Assembly: GCA_001970955.1 (NCBI GenBank)
Contig: MPUH01000352.1
Coordinates: 1 to 62,886, forward strand
DNA length: 62,886 bases
Direction of reading: 5' to 3'
Origin: Stentor coeruleus
Taxonomy: Eukaryota; Ciliophora; Heterotrichea; Heterotrichida; Stentoridae
The notes under the pieces were generated by a model. That model was given only the letters and a program-made list of their open reading frames with translations. It did not search any database and had not been told where the DNA came from. The stretch's first letter is position 1. Every line of letters begins with the position of its first letter. The translations under genes were made by a program, and so were the position numbers. This document shows positions 33,301 to 46,084 of the stretch, in pieces.

Positions 33301-36300
33301 CTAATACTGTTGGAACATTACAATTTACAGTTTATGGGATTTCTAGTACAAGTTCTGTATCTTTTACAGCATCAGCTTCAAGTTCTATTATAACAAGTAA
33401 TTCAATTAGTATATCTTTTAATGTTCCACTTTTAAAACTCACAGCAAATCCAACGGTATTTTATATTTAGCCTCAATCAACTACTTCAGCCTTTGTTTTG
33501 ATTGCTGGGATTTATTCGTCAACAGGGGAATATTTGTTACTTGAAGCTAATAATCTAGCTATTACAATAAGTTTTGCTTGTAATACAGGCTCAACTTGTT
33601 CTGGGACTGTTATGAATCCTTCTGTAATAACGACTATAACAACATCTTCTAATGGTCAAGGTCAATCTGTATCTTCAACTATTAAATCTTTGGGAGAATT
33701 TAAGTTCACGGCAAGCAGAACCGGTATGACAACATCTTCAAACCTTGTAGTAGATATTATCAGTAGCATATCAAGCATGACCATAACAGTTCTTAGTCCA
33801 TCCATCTATACTTACTTTGCTTTTTCAATGAAAGTTGATATTCTCGGTCCGGATGGTCTTCCATTTACCGCATCAATAACCCTAACCGTCTCTGATAATA
33901 GTGCCGCAAATCTTAAAGGTGACAAATCTAAGACTGCTACTACAGGAACAGCAACATTCGACACTTTATACTATGAAGCTGCTGGAACTTTCACAATAAC
34001 AGTCACTATAAGTGCACCTTACTCATATAGTGGAACATCAACACAGTTTACAGTACAAGAAAGCTATATAAGTGTGACCTTCTCTGGAACAGCGGTATTT
34101 TCTATATAGCCAACAACAAGTCAATCATTATTTACTCTATTAATCAACATATACAAAACATCAACAACAGTTTTAGAATCTGTTTATAGCCATTCAATAA
34201 CAATAACCCTATTACCCACAGATGGAATTGAATATTCAGGAACCTCATTATCAGGAACTACTGGTACAGAAACAATTACAAGTGGTACTATAACCTTATC
34301 ATCATTAAAAATCTTATCAAAGGGGACTTTTAGAATCCAAGTTCAAAGTCTTGGTCTTACAACAGGATACTCACCTGAAAAAGCTATAACAAACTATGTC
34401 AAGACAATTGATTTGACCAACCCCCAAACTGATGAAATATCAATTTATTTAACTTTTATGATCCATCTAACCCTGGTTGGTGATGATGATAATATGTACT
34501 TACCTTCAGCTTCTGTAACTATTACTTGTGATAAAACTACAGTTGTTGGCTTAGCTTCATCAGCAGTATCAATTATCTATCAGACTGATTTTGAAACTTA
34601 TGCTACAGCATCAGGAACTTATACATTCACAGCATCAGTAATATCAGGTGGGAGTACAATTACAAATAGCATACAATATGTTATAGTTCAACCAAAACTT
34701 AAAATAACACTATCAACAACGGTAATGAATATTCAGCCTAGTACATATAATGATGCTTTTAATATAATCATTAATGCTTATGATTCTACATTCACAACTG
34801 TCCTTACAAAATTCCCTTCTTCATCAATTAGTTTAACAATAACAACCAAATCAGGTGTAGTTTGTTCAGGGAATAAAATAGACCCTACATGGACAACGCT
34901 TACATTATCATCTGGGACATTAACAGTTTCATCAAGAAAAATACTATCATCAGGAACATTTATTCTTACAGCATCTGGGACAAGTTTAACAACTGGAACA
35001 TTAGAAGTAGGTCCAATTACTAATGCTATAAAATCTATTACCACATCTTTAGACCCAACTCTTACTTACTATACTTATTATGATTATACAATTTCTGTAT
35101 CTTTAACTGGTTCAGATGATAACTATTTCTTATTATCAACAACTTTAACAATATCTAGTGCAAATGGATATTTAGCTACAATTACAGATACAAATACTCA
35201 GGGGTATTTTACATATAACAATAAATATTTTACTAATGGTAGTTCTGATACTATAACTATATCAACAAATCCTTATGTTTCAACTAAACAAGTATCATTA
35301 TCTATTACAAAAAGCAAAATAATTTTTGCATTCAACCCAGCAGCAGTAAGAAATATATAGCCAACTGATAGTACTAATACATTTGGAGTAACGGCAACTG
35401 TTATGAATTATGATGGAGGGACTGTTGATATAAAATACACTCATTCAATTGTTATATCAATATTTGCAGCAGAAGCAGGGAACTCAGGACTTTCCATGTC
35501 AGGAAGTTTGACTCAAAGTACAGTTTCTGGTGTTGCAACATTTTCGTCACTTAAAGTACTGTCTTCAGGATTGTTTGTATTAACTGGAGCTACTACAGGT
35601 GTTGATCCTATAAATACATCGAGTTTTAGAGTAATTTCAGCATTAAAAACCATAACTCTCTCAGCAAATCCAACATCAGTTGAAATTTATACAAATTTCT
35701 ATATAACCATTAGTCTTTTAGGAGATGATGATCACGCATATTTAGCATCAGCTGAAGTAACATTAATACCTAATGATGCTACATCTGTAAGTATATCAAC
35801 TACTAACCCATCTTCTACATCAACAGGATCTATACAATTTACTATTCAAGCTTATAAATCAGGAAGTTTTTCATTCACGGCAGTAGTTACAAGCAAAACT
35901 ATAATAAGCAATACTTTATCAATGATTTTCTTAGTCCCAAAACTTCATATAACAATCAATGGAGCTGTAATTTTTATTTAGGTTTCAAATAGTGATTCAA
36001 GTTTTACTATTACTGTTAGTATTTATAAAAGTGATAATAGTGCTGTGATCTCAAATGCAAATGGTGTTGCCATTACCATAACATTTGCTTGTAAAACAAC
36101 AGGATGCTCAGGTACAAGCATGAATCCAGGATTATCTAGTATAACAACAACCTCAAATGGTCAAGGAACTTCAGTATCAGAAAAAATAATATCATCAGGG
36201 ACTTTTACTTTAACAGCTTCATGTACTGGAATGTCATCTTCATCAACAGATATAACAATATCTTCAAATCATTTATCTCAAATAAACTTGTCTTTAACAT

Positions 36301-39300
36301 CAGGTCCTTATTATACATTCTTTAACTTTGACTTGCTTGTAACTTTAATTGGTGAAGATGGGAATAATTTTTTAATATCAACAAGTATAACATTAAGTGA
36401 CAATAGTTCTGGACAACTTGTTGGATCACCTTTGACTTATACAAATACTAATGGACTTCATACTTATTCAGCACTTTATTACAAAATGGATGGTACTCCA
36501 TGGACACTTACTGTAGCTTCAACAACAAGTTCTTATATAATGCAAAATACTATAACTATAACAGTTGTAAAAAGTGTTATTTCTGTTTCTGTTCCTACAA
36601 GTGTAAGTTTTATATAGCCTACAACAAGTAGAACAAGTTTTTCATTAACAGCAACTGTGTCAAATGTTTTAACTGGGATAGTTGAAAGTTTGCATAACCC
36701 TCATTCTATAGCTTTAACTGTTGAATATGATAATACTGTTGCTTTTTCTGGAAATACTCTAGCTGGGTATAGTTCTACACAAAATACAGGATCATCAGGT
36801 TTTTATACTTTTAACAATTTATACTTTTTATCATCAGGAAAATTCAGAATCAAAGCCTCGTCTTCAGGATTAGTAGATGGTTATACAAATTATTATACTA
36901 TACAGAACTTTGTGAAAACCATAACAATCAGCAGTGTTTCTACATGCTCAGCTTATATTCAATTCTCTGTTTCAGTATCTTTAAAAGGTGACGATGACAA
37001 TACTTTTATTTTATCTGAAACCTTAACACTTCCAACATCATCAAACATTGTTATAAGTGTATCACCACAAACTATTACATCAGGATCTGCTACATTTACT
37101 CTTTATTCAATACTATCAGGATCATTATCAATAACAATAACAGGTACTGAAAAAACATCTAATTCAATTAATGTTGTAATTAATAAAGCAAAACTTGAAG
37201 TCTTATTATCATCAAGTGTAATTTTTATTTAGCCAACACTTAGTAGTAATATTTTTGCAATAACAATCAATGCAAAGACAAATGATGTAAGCGCAACTTT
37301 GCTAACTTTGGTTAATAATAAGGCTATAAGTTTAACTTTTACATGTCAAACAGGAAAAACATGTTCAGGAAATACCCTTAATCCAGCCCTTGGGTCATTA
37401 ACATTAAATGCAGGGACTTTACTTATAACTTCAGAATCAATTTTTTCATCAGGAGAATTTGTTTTTACAGCTACTCAAGCTGATATGATAACTGGAACTA
37501 TAAATGTAGGACCAGTAACAAATTTGATTAAGACTATGACTCCGACCTTAAGTGTTCCAACTTTTTATACATATTTTGACTTTGATATTAATGTTAAACT
37601 TTATGGTGAAGATGATAATTATTTTATATTACCAGCAGTACTTACTGTGACAAGCACTTTAGGATCATTAACAACTTTGACAATAACTAATACTAATGGA
37701 GATATTTTGTTTAGTAATAAATGCTTTACTATTCCAGGAACTGATACTTTAACCTTTACTACAGGTAGTCCATATACTAAAGTTGCAACTATCAATTCTA
37801 TAACAATAACAGCAAGTTCTATATACATTACATTTAATCCAACTGTAAATTTTACTTAGCCAACAGATAGCAAAATACCATTTGTAGTAACAGCAACTGT
37901 CAAAAGGGCAGACACTTTGGCTGTTGAATCCAAATACTCACATTCCATAACAATTTCTCTAACTCAAGTAGGAACCTGCTCAGGTAGTTCATTAATAACA
38001 ACTTTAACTGGAACAACATCATCAGGTATTGCAACTTTTTCAAATCTCTACATTTTATCAAAAGGAACTTTCACTATATCAGGTGCATCTTCAAACTTAA
38101 ACTCTATACCTTCATCTCAATTTACTGTAAAAAACTATGTTAAAACAATAACCCTAGCATCTCCTTCAACATCTGAACAATATAAATCATTTACAATTAC
38201 AGTTAATTTGTATGGTGATGATAACAATGTATTTATTGATACTGCAGAAGTTGAATTATTACCAAATCCATCTTCATCAATAGTTTTTATATCAACAACT
38301 AAAAAAATAGGGTCATCAGGAATTTTTGCATTTGACGTTTATGCTATTTCAGGTTCTTCAGTAGTTTTTACTGCTGTAGTTACAGGAAGTTCAGTTGTTA
38401 GTAATTCTGTTACAGTCAATTTATTAACACCTAATCTTAAACTTGCTTTAACCCCAACTGTAATATACATTTAGCCTACAAGAACTGCTGATTTCTTTAG
38501 TATTACTGTTGGAATTTATGATAGTACTAAGACTAATTTATTACCATATGCTATAAATTTAGATATAACAATAACTGTTGCATGCATAAGTTCATGTAGT
38601 GGGACTATGCTTCTTCATCCTAATACACCTATGATTACAACTTCAGCTACAAGAATGTTCATATAACTTATCTTGTTAATAGTGTTTGTAGGGAATATAG
38701 AATTCATAATATCTCGAACAGGGATGAATAATGATAGTAAAACAATTTATATTGCATCGACAGAATTAACAATCACTATAACTCCAATCAGCACTGTAGA
38801 TGATTTTTATAACTATTTTGACTTTTCTGTTAATGTTCATATAACTTATCTTGTTAATAGTGTTTCTACAGATTTTCCATTGTATACAGATATAACGGTT
38901 ACTGATACTGGGAGTAATCATCTTACTCCTACTTATAAAACATATACAAATGATGATGGAGATTATACGTTTACTGGATTTTATTATGATGTTGCTAATG
39001 ATTATATTTTGGTTACAACAACTAGTGATCCTTATCCTTATTCAATTAACACTCCAATAACTATTAAAAAAAGCATAATTTCTTGTGTAGTCACGCCAAG
39101 TGTAATTTTTATTTAGCCTTCTGATAGTAGAATTCCTTTTGATGTTGTAGTTACTGTGCTGAGTAAAAATGCAGGGGTTATTGAATCTGTACATGAATCG
39201 CATTTGATTTCATTAGCTTTAGAAACTGATACAAATAATGCATATTCTGGAAGTGTTTTTACAGGCTACACTATACCTCAATATACTGATTTAGGGATTG

Positions 39301-42300
39301 TTACCTTCAGCGATATAGCCATATTGTCTTCAGGAACATTTAGATTCCATCTTACATCTCCAAACTTAGCTGACGGAGTTACAAACTATTATACTATTAC
39401 AAATCATATTAAAACTATTGATTTGGTCTCATCAGTAACAAGAATCACTAACTATGTTGAATTTATATTGACTGTTAGTTTTATAGGAGATGATGATTTT
39501 ACTTTTATTCTTTCTATATCAACTAGTATTAATTCTCCATTAGGGATTACAGATAAATCTTCTCCTATAATAATAGAAACAGGCCAATCTGATTTTACTC
39601 TTTATTCAACATCATCAGGAATTAAGATTTTTACTGCAACAAGTGAAGGAGTTACATCAAGTCAAGTAAGTATAACTTTTGATAAACCATTACTTGAAGT
39701 TTCGCTTTCTTTATCTGTAATATTTACTTAGCCAACTTTAAGCACTGATTTATTCACATTTACCATAAATGCATATGCTAATGAAGACATATCAAAATCT
39801 CAACTAACCAACGCTGATAATCTTTCCGTAATAGCATCAATTGCATGTTCACCTGAAGCAACATGTTCAGGAGCTGTGATTTCGCCAGCCTTTACATCAT
39901 TTACTATGAACGATGGAACTCTAACAACACCATCCGAACAAATCCTATCATCAGGGACTTTTTTATTAACTTTTGCTTCATCAGATATGGTTTTAATTAC
40001 TCATACAACAGGTTTTATCACAAACTTAGTTAAAACAATAACAATGTCTATAACAGCTCCTAAAGGAATCTACACATATTTCTATATAGAAATCTTAATT
40101 GACTTATATGGTGAAGATGATCTTCACTTTTTATTATCAACAACACTTACTATAACAAGTGCATTTAATGGGTTAGAGACAATAACAGCTGATAATACAA
40201 ATAATGGAGTTTTCATTTTTACTAATAAATATTTCATAGTTTCAGGACAAGATACACTAACTTTAGAAACAAGTGCCCCATATGCAAAAACATCAACAGA
40301 AAGTGTTAATATTGGTAAAAGCATTATAACAGTTGAGTTTGTAGATAATATTATTGTAAGAAATATTTAGCCTGAATATAGTACTGATATTTTTTCAATA
40401 TTAGTTTCAGTTTATAATGTGGCAGGAGTTGACTTGCTAATTGATAATTCTCTGGAAATACCTTTAGTTCTTGAAAATACTGATTCAATAAATTCAGGAC
40501 TTAAATTCATTGGATATACATTAGATATTACTTCAAATGGTCAAATCATATATTCAAATCTTCAAGTACTTTCTTCAGGGAACTTTGTATTTACTTGTTC
40601 ATATACTGAACTTGGAACAGGGTCAAGTCCTTCATTTAATATAATCAATTATGTGAAACTTATATCATTATCTTCACCAAGTAATTCAATAAGTGCATTT
40701 GAAGTATTTGATATAAACATTGATCTTTATGGAGATGATGATGAATATTTTATCCTTCAAACAACCGTATCTTTGCAAGGAAGTCGCAATTTTGTCGGTC
40801 CAAATGATAAAGATACTACAAATGGTAAAGTCACTTGGACAAATCTTTAAATCCCATTGTCTGGGAGTATCAGTTTTACAGGGACAACAACCTGCAATTC
40901 TGAAATATACACTGTTGATACTCTAGTTTACAATGTATTAAAAGACAAATTTGTTTTAACACTAAAAGATGAATCTGATAATGTATTTGATCCTAATGAT
41001 AGCTATGAAAAAATCAATGCAGTTATTGAAGTTTATGATAATACTTTAAGTAAATTCCTTAGCCTTGCTGATGGAATATCTTTTAGTATAAGCTTTGTCT
41101 GTTCTATAAATGAATTATGTTCAAGTGAAACACTTTTTATATCTTCTACTACAGAATTTTTTGTTAATGGTATATATACATAAACTAATGTTCTTATTAA
41201 ATCATCAGGGTATTTTACTTTAACAATTTCATCTTCTGATATGATAGATTATGTTTATAACACTGAGTTTATACAAAACCATGTAGCAAGGATTACTTAT
41301 CAAATAAGTACTAAGAAACAGTCCATGAAATTTGAATTTATATTAGATAATACTTTATATGGAGATGATAATGAAATTTATATACTCCCTGCTGTTGTAA
41401 GTTTAAGGGATTTAGACAATAATTTATTATCAGGCGACACTAGGCTTTATACAAATCAAGGCTCAACAACTCATATTTTTTGGTATAGTCTTCCTTCAAC
41501 TTATAATATAGAAATTAGCACAAACACTTCAATCATTGTAAGCACAATAAACTCAATTCTCATAAACCCTAATAAAATTAAAATCATAGGTCCAAATCCT
41601 GACCCCGAATCAAACTTAACCCCCTTTTCCTTTGAATTAAGAGTTTATGACTATAAAGAAATATTCATAGAAACACAAAAAGGAAAATAACCTATTAAAC
41701 TAATCCTTGATCCACAAGCAAAACTCAGCATTTCAAATTTTAATACAATCGAAGGAGTAGTTATAACTGATGATATTAGAATTTCAGACAAAGGCATCTT
41801 TACTTTAGAAGCTTCTTGTCCTAATTTAATATCATCAAGTACATCATTTATAGTCGAGAATGCATTAACAGCAATATCTATAAACTCAACAGAATTAATA
41901 CAAAAAGAAAACACTTTGTTCACATTTACAGTATTTTTATGGGAAACATATCAAGTGGACAATCTTTCAAAATCTAAGCCTTTCAAATTAACAACTACTA
42001 TTAACATAACATGCCCAAATAACGCTTTTATATTCTTCAATTCAATAACAACAAATAATGGTAAAGTTGTATTTGAAATGTACTTCACAAAACCTAGTTA
42101 TTACTCTNTTGTATTTGAAATGTACTTTACAAAACCTAGTCATTATTCTTGTCTTGTATATTCAGATTATTATTTATTAGAAACTACTGTTGAATTCGAA
42201 ATTGACAAGAGAGATAATTCAGATCCTTATTGTATTGTTGCTGAAAATACTGATATTTGCTTTATGTGTATTAGAAATGGGATTATTGAAAATGATGGAA

Positions 42301-45300
42301 AATGTAATTGTGTTAAGAATAGTAAGTATTCAGCTACAAATGAAATATGTGAATGTCAAGATGAGTATGAGAATGTTAATGGATATTGTATTACTTGTGG
42401 AAGCTATTTTCATAATAATGAACTTACAGGATACTATTCAGAGGATTATACAAATGTGTTTATTGAGTTTAAGAGACAGGTTAAACAAAGTTCTCAGAAT
42501 AGTTGCTCTAGTATTATAAGTATACCTTATCCTTATAATGATGTAAAATTAAATTGTGTTTGGGTAAACTCGCAAGTTATGAAAATCACTCCAGAAAAAG
42601 TTATTTTTGATGATATTCAAATCATAGTGAATCCATTAACCATAAATCCTATTGAAGAAGCATGCCTTCTAGACATCGAAGCTCTTATTGTTTCCATAAA
42701 ACCTACAGTGTCTAAACCTAATCCTCAAGCATTAATCGAAGGCTTATCAATACTTTCAACATCTTGCCTTCCAGAATCAGTTAAATATATATCTTTATAT
42801 ACCTCAAGCACATATACTTACTCATGGTCAGCTTCAAAAACTCCATCAAATCCTGACTTAGAAAATTATATACAAAATTCAAAAGCCTCATTTGTAAACT
42901 TCCCTGAAAACTTCCTTCAACCAGGTTCAGTTGAACTTAAATTAAAAATTACAGACACAACTTTTAGTACTTCAGCATCAACATCTTTTATTATTAGAAT
43001 AACCAATGACAAATATGTTCCTTTAATGATTGCAGCCGAAGGGAAAATTTCAATATTCTCAACAGAAACATATACTCTAAAAATAACAGCACTAAATAAT
43101 TGTGGTGAAATTGAAGCCTTCACTTACAATTGGACATTAACTTATGATTCGAATACCCCTAAAGTTGATTTTGCTACATTAAAATCTTTAACAAAACGTT
43201 CAGATAATCTGATTATAATGCCAGGCTACCTTAAAGGAGGTTATTCTTATTATTTTACAGCTTCTGTTGCTAATAAAAACATTGATAGTTATGCATCAGT
43301 TGAAGTTTATGTTAAAGAAAATGCTTTACAATTAACAGTTAATACAGGGAATTCATTAATTGGTGTTGATTATGATTTAGAAATAACAGCTGAAGCTTAT
43401 GATCCTGATAATAGTGAAGCTAATATTAAATATTCATGGGATTGCTATGAAGGATCGAAAAAATGTTTAAGTAGCAGCGGGCAAAATCTTAATATTAATG
43501 TAGACAAAGGACTTATGGTTGTCAATAAAGAAGATTTAAGAGACACAGCGCTATATACATTTAAAGTTATAGCATCAACATCTAATAAAAGTATTAATAC
43601 TGTTATAGAAATAACAGTAAATGCAACAGTTGAAGGATATATCAAAATTACTAAATCTAATGAAATAATTAACAACGATGTAGAGTCAAAAATCATCCCG
43701 AAAATCCAAATAGGGGATATCGCTGATTTTACTTGGAAAATCGAACCTTATNATATCGCTGATTTTACTTGGAAAATCGAACCTTATGTTGCTGCAGGGA
43801 AATCTACATCTTTATCAAACCCTTACCTTTATATCCCAGCTGATTATTTAACAACAGGAACCCAATACAAACTTAGTTTATTAATGACAAGAAGTAACAT
43901 AACAACAAGTGCTTATATTTTCTTATATAGAAACTCCCCTCCTCAATGCGACTCTTTATCTGCCTTAAAGCAATCTGATGGTACTTATTTGCTTACAGGA
44001 ATAAATTGTCAAGATATAGATGGTAATGGTATTATAACATATCAATATGCATCAGGAACATCAATTACTAATTTGCATTGGATCTCTGTAGCTATACTCA
44101 CAACACCATTTTCTACTAGAGTATCTTCAGGTACTAGTATTTTTATGTTAAAAGTTTGTGATGAATATAATTCTTGTGCTAATTTTACAACAAGGCTTAC
44201 CAACCCTTCACAACGACAATTATCTTTAAGTGAAGACTTTGATGCTTATATTTAAACAATCAGACCTTACAAGTTTTTATTGATAATTTACAAATGCTTA
44301 TGAGTGTTTCAGATGATTATTCTAAAGAGTATAAGACATCAACAGTTGAACTTGTTTTATATTTATTACAGAGTTATACAGGGTATTTAGAACAACAAGA
44401 TGCATTGAAGTTGCTGAATATTATGGCAAATCTTATCGATTACTCAGAATCAAGCACGTTATTCGAAATTATAGATTTGATTACAGAAAAGTGGTTTGGG
44501 GATAAACTCATTGAGTCTTCAGTGCATTTTAACAACAAAATCGGAATTTATCGAACAAAACTCATAGGTTCGTCTATATATTCCTTAGAAATCGACAGTT
44601 CTTTCTTATACCTAACCTTCCCAGAAAGCTTACAAATTTCTAATACAACAGTTTATGACATAAGTATCGTTAACTATAAATCATCAGATAACATATTTGA
44701 AGTCACTCTCTATGAATCAGGAGTTTACATAAACTATAATCTTATCTTAGCAAAACCTGAAATATCAATGATAACCTATACTGAACCTATATTACTTAGT
44801 ATACAAGGGACTTTTGATATATATTCAAACTATGAATGCTTATATCTTAAATCTAACGATTGGACAACAGGAGCTTGCGAAATCCAAAATGTTAAGGAAA
44901 ATGAGATTAAAGTTAAAATCAACCAATTTTCAACATTTAAAATATCTAAAGCTAGTAAAAATTGTCAATCATGGCTTGGGCTTATTATAATAGCATCATT
45001 ATTAGTTGTTTTGATGATAATATTTGTGACAATATTTTGTGTTATTGATTATGATAAAACCAAACCTTTAAGAAGAAGGTATTTCATTATGACTTTCCCG
45101 ATTATATCGATATTTTTCAAACAAGAGTCTCCAAGGCGAGCACATATTTCTATGAACATTTTTACTTCTTGGCTTTTGCTTTTGATTCTTATTGGGCTGA
45201 CTATTCATTTTGTTGACCCTCCAGAGCATACTACTGATTATAGTTTCCAGTATTATTATATGTATCAAATCTCATGTGGAGGTATCGCATGGGGTTTATC

Positions 45301-45931
45301 ACAAATCTATGTTCTTATCTCTTTGTTTTTAATGACTTATCCGCTTAAGAATTTCAAAAAGTCTTATTTCTATACAATTTCTATGATTTTAAGCGCTTTT
45401 GTTACAACTTTATGTGTTTTTGCTTTTACTCTTATGATACTTCAGTACTGTATAGAGTCGACGAACTTATGGATTTTCACTTTCGTCATGTTCATCCCAA
45501 TTGATTTGATTGCCCAAATGATTTATTCAATTATTATAAATTTAATATTATCAAGAATGTCTTATGATGATAAAGTTTTCATGGTTATGAAATCATGTAA
45601 TAGCTCGGTATTCTCTGAAGAAGCTGTAAAAATGGTGCTAGAAAATAGGCATAATAACACAATTATTATTAAAAAAGTCTACAATGCAGAAAATATTAAA
45701 ATAGAAGATTATCAAGAAGAAGAAGAATCAATGGATAATGCAGGAAATATTAAAATAGAAGATTATCAAGAAGAAGAATCAATGGATAATGCAGAAAATA
45801 TGAAAATAAAAGATTATCAAGAAGAAGAAGAAGAATTAATGGATAATCCGGAAATAGAAGCCGAGAATCCAACTGGAAAGTTTGAAAATGAAAACTTGAA
45901 TAACTCAAATTCTCTTATTAGTTTAGGATAA
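25620..45931 (+). CDS. Giant polycystin/REJ-like surface receptor with about 25 Ig-like modules, frame interrupted near the 3' end
   Basis: With 22 introns of 15 nt removed, one frame runs from the ATG at 25620 to the TAA at 45931, about 6,600 codons, apart from the defects below. Order: signal peptide (MVSFLFCLLTVVLFDHSNS); about 25 modules of about 200 aa, each two beta-sandwich-like halves marked by ILSSGTF.FTA and by YTYFDF.ITV.L.GEDDN.F; a Cys-rich segment at 42220-42430; a REJ/PKD-like region at about 42600-44250; a GPS-like motif at about 44830-44950 (C..LKSNDWTTGAC then INQFSTF) without the usual C-X-C; five membrane segments at 44970-45540; an acidic repeat tail. REJ plus GPS-like plus membrane segments is the layout of polycystin-1/REJ proteins, but no PLAT domain and only five spans are seen. 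It is probably a very long cell-surface adhesin or sensor. Defects: in-frame TAA at 38664, 40848, 41181 and 41688, and a one-base frame change at 44253. Confidence 0.85.
32281..32400 (+). repeat. 60-bp in-frame tandem duplication inside a module
   Basis: Bases 32281-32340 and 32341-32400 are the same except near the 3' end (caacttacag versus ccccttacac). The duplication adds 20 codons to the first half of the A module in exon 11, between the position of the first conserved strand and ILSSG. It keeps the frame. It is recent, or kept alike by conversion. It could also be an assembly effect, but no N is present here. Confidence 0.85.
38654..38865 (+). repeat. 34-bp segment copied within exon 20, introducing an in-frame TAA
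   Basis: An exact 34-bp block at 38654-38687 recurs at 38832-38865. In the downstream copy it is in its natural place and frame (FSVNVHITYLVNSVS, a normal second-half strand). In the upstream copy it replaces the expected S.KILSSG region, is read in another frame and creates TAA at 38664-38666. After it, coding resumes in the correct frame with NIEFIISRTGM. A templated insertion, gene conversion slip or local misassembly would all give this. Confidence 0.8.
40848..41690 (+). other. Three in-frame TAA codons in the last diverged modules
   Basis: The frame from 40371 to 44252 is open except for TAA at 40848-40850, 41181-41183 and 41688-41690; all are exactly in frame. The first sits where neighbouring modules have Tyr (TNL-Y-Y). 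None lies in a 15-nt GTA...A10...AG block, so splicing does not remove them. All three are TAA, never TAG or TGA. They could be nonsense mutations, sequencing errors in AT-rich repeats, or tolerated readthrough. Confidence 0.8.
42067..42149. other. Assembly joint: N at 42108 with a 41-bp duplication
   Basis: The 41 bp before the N recur after it with a few C/T differences. The offset is 42 bp, so the frame is kept and 14 codons (VFEMYFTKPS.YS) are duplicated. It is probably an unmerged contig overlap. Confidence 0.88.
43717..43787. other. Assembly joint: N at 43752 with a 35-bp duplication
   Basis: Bases 43717-43751 recur exactly at 43753-43787. The offset is 36 bp, duplicating 12 codons (IADFTWKIEPY) in the REJ-like region. 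It is probably an unmerged contig overlap. Confidence 0.88.
44240..44296 (+). other. Frame change in the giant gene at an atatttaaac stretch
   Basis: The upstream frame ends ...SLSEDFDAYI then TAA at 44253. The downstream frame is protein-like from about 44252 (NNQTLQVFIDNLQMLMSVSDDYSKEY). One extra T in the TTT run would join them as DAYILNNQTL. No 15-nt intron fits, and the needed shift is the size of a one-base deletion. The join links the REJ-like part to the GPS-like and membrane part. Confidence 0.75.
45683..45846 (+). repeat. Three tandem 17-19-aa acidic repeats in the cytoplasmic tail
   Basis: Units AENIKIEDYQEEEESMDN, AGNIKIEDYQEEESMDN and AENMKIKDYQEEEEELMDN follow the last membrane segment of the giant protein. 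Unit length varies by GAA triplets, the mark of replication slippage. The conserved DYQEEE could be a binding or trafficking motif; that is a guess. Confidence 0.9.
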
Positions 45932-46084
45932 ATAAGAATATTATTTAGGTTTTTAGATATTTTATAGGATAAAAGATGATTTTTAGATTTATTTCATGTT
46001 TGAATTACGTATAAGAGGCATTGAAATATGAAAGAAGAAAATATAATTATTAGAAATTATGTATAGTACCTACTCTTATATGAG

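Larger units (their letters stand above)
25965..40370 (+). other. Set of 22 15-nt introns at module boundaries of the giant gene
   Basis: Each intron is 15 nt, phase 0, GTA...AG with A at position 10. They start at 25965, 27186, 27807, 28410, 29025, 29649, 30285, 30897, 31536, 32151, 33456, 34095, 34722, 35346, 35967, 36603, 37218, 37845, 38460, 39102, 39717 and 40356. Typical sequences are GTAATATTTATTTAG and GTAATTTTTATTTAG. Twenty-one end in TAG, which is an in-frame stop if retained. The one at 34722 is GTAATGAATATTCAG and would read through. All exons between them are multiples of three. Removing them joins each module's last strand to the next module's conserved P-T-x-S start. Readthrough instead of splicing is unlikely, because the 15-nt block is always bounded by GT and AG and diverges inside. 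Confidence 0.93.
25980..41900 (+). repeat. Alternating A/B protein-coding tandem repeat, about 1.2 kb per A+B pair
   Basis: Type A modules carry a Cys pair in their first half (T.TC....CSGT) and the second-half motif TYFDF...L.GEDDN.F. Type B modules have HSI.LTL...GNSG in the first half, then VKTI.LSSPS..E.Y..F.I.V.L.GDDD..F in the second. They alternate strictly: A+B in exon 2, then A, B, A, B in exons 3-10, A+B in exon 11, and alternating again to the end. There are about 12-13 A+B pairs. The last pairs (after 40371) have lost the introns and are more diverged. Ig-like fold is inferred from strand periodicity; the GDDD/GEDD loops could bind calcium. Confidence 0.85.

Noticed and set aside
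25965..40370. Suppressed TAG codons between modules (programmed readthrough)
   Set aside because: Each TAG ends a 15-nt GTA...AG block with A10. One block has CAG instead, and the same block occurs in both MFS genes. Splicing explains all of these.
44251..44257. TTTAAAC as a -1 ribosomal frameshift site
   Set aside because: The heptamer is out of register with the incoming frame (ATT TAA ACA), and a one-base deletion is simpler.
28181..45268. Minus-strand open frames of 60-130 aa inside the giant gene
   Set aside because: Shadows of the repeat modules; their Val/Thr-rich composition mirrors the plus strand.
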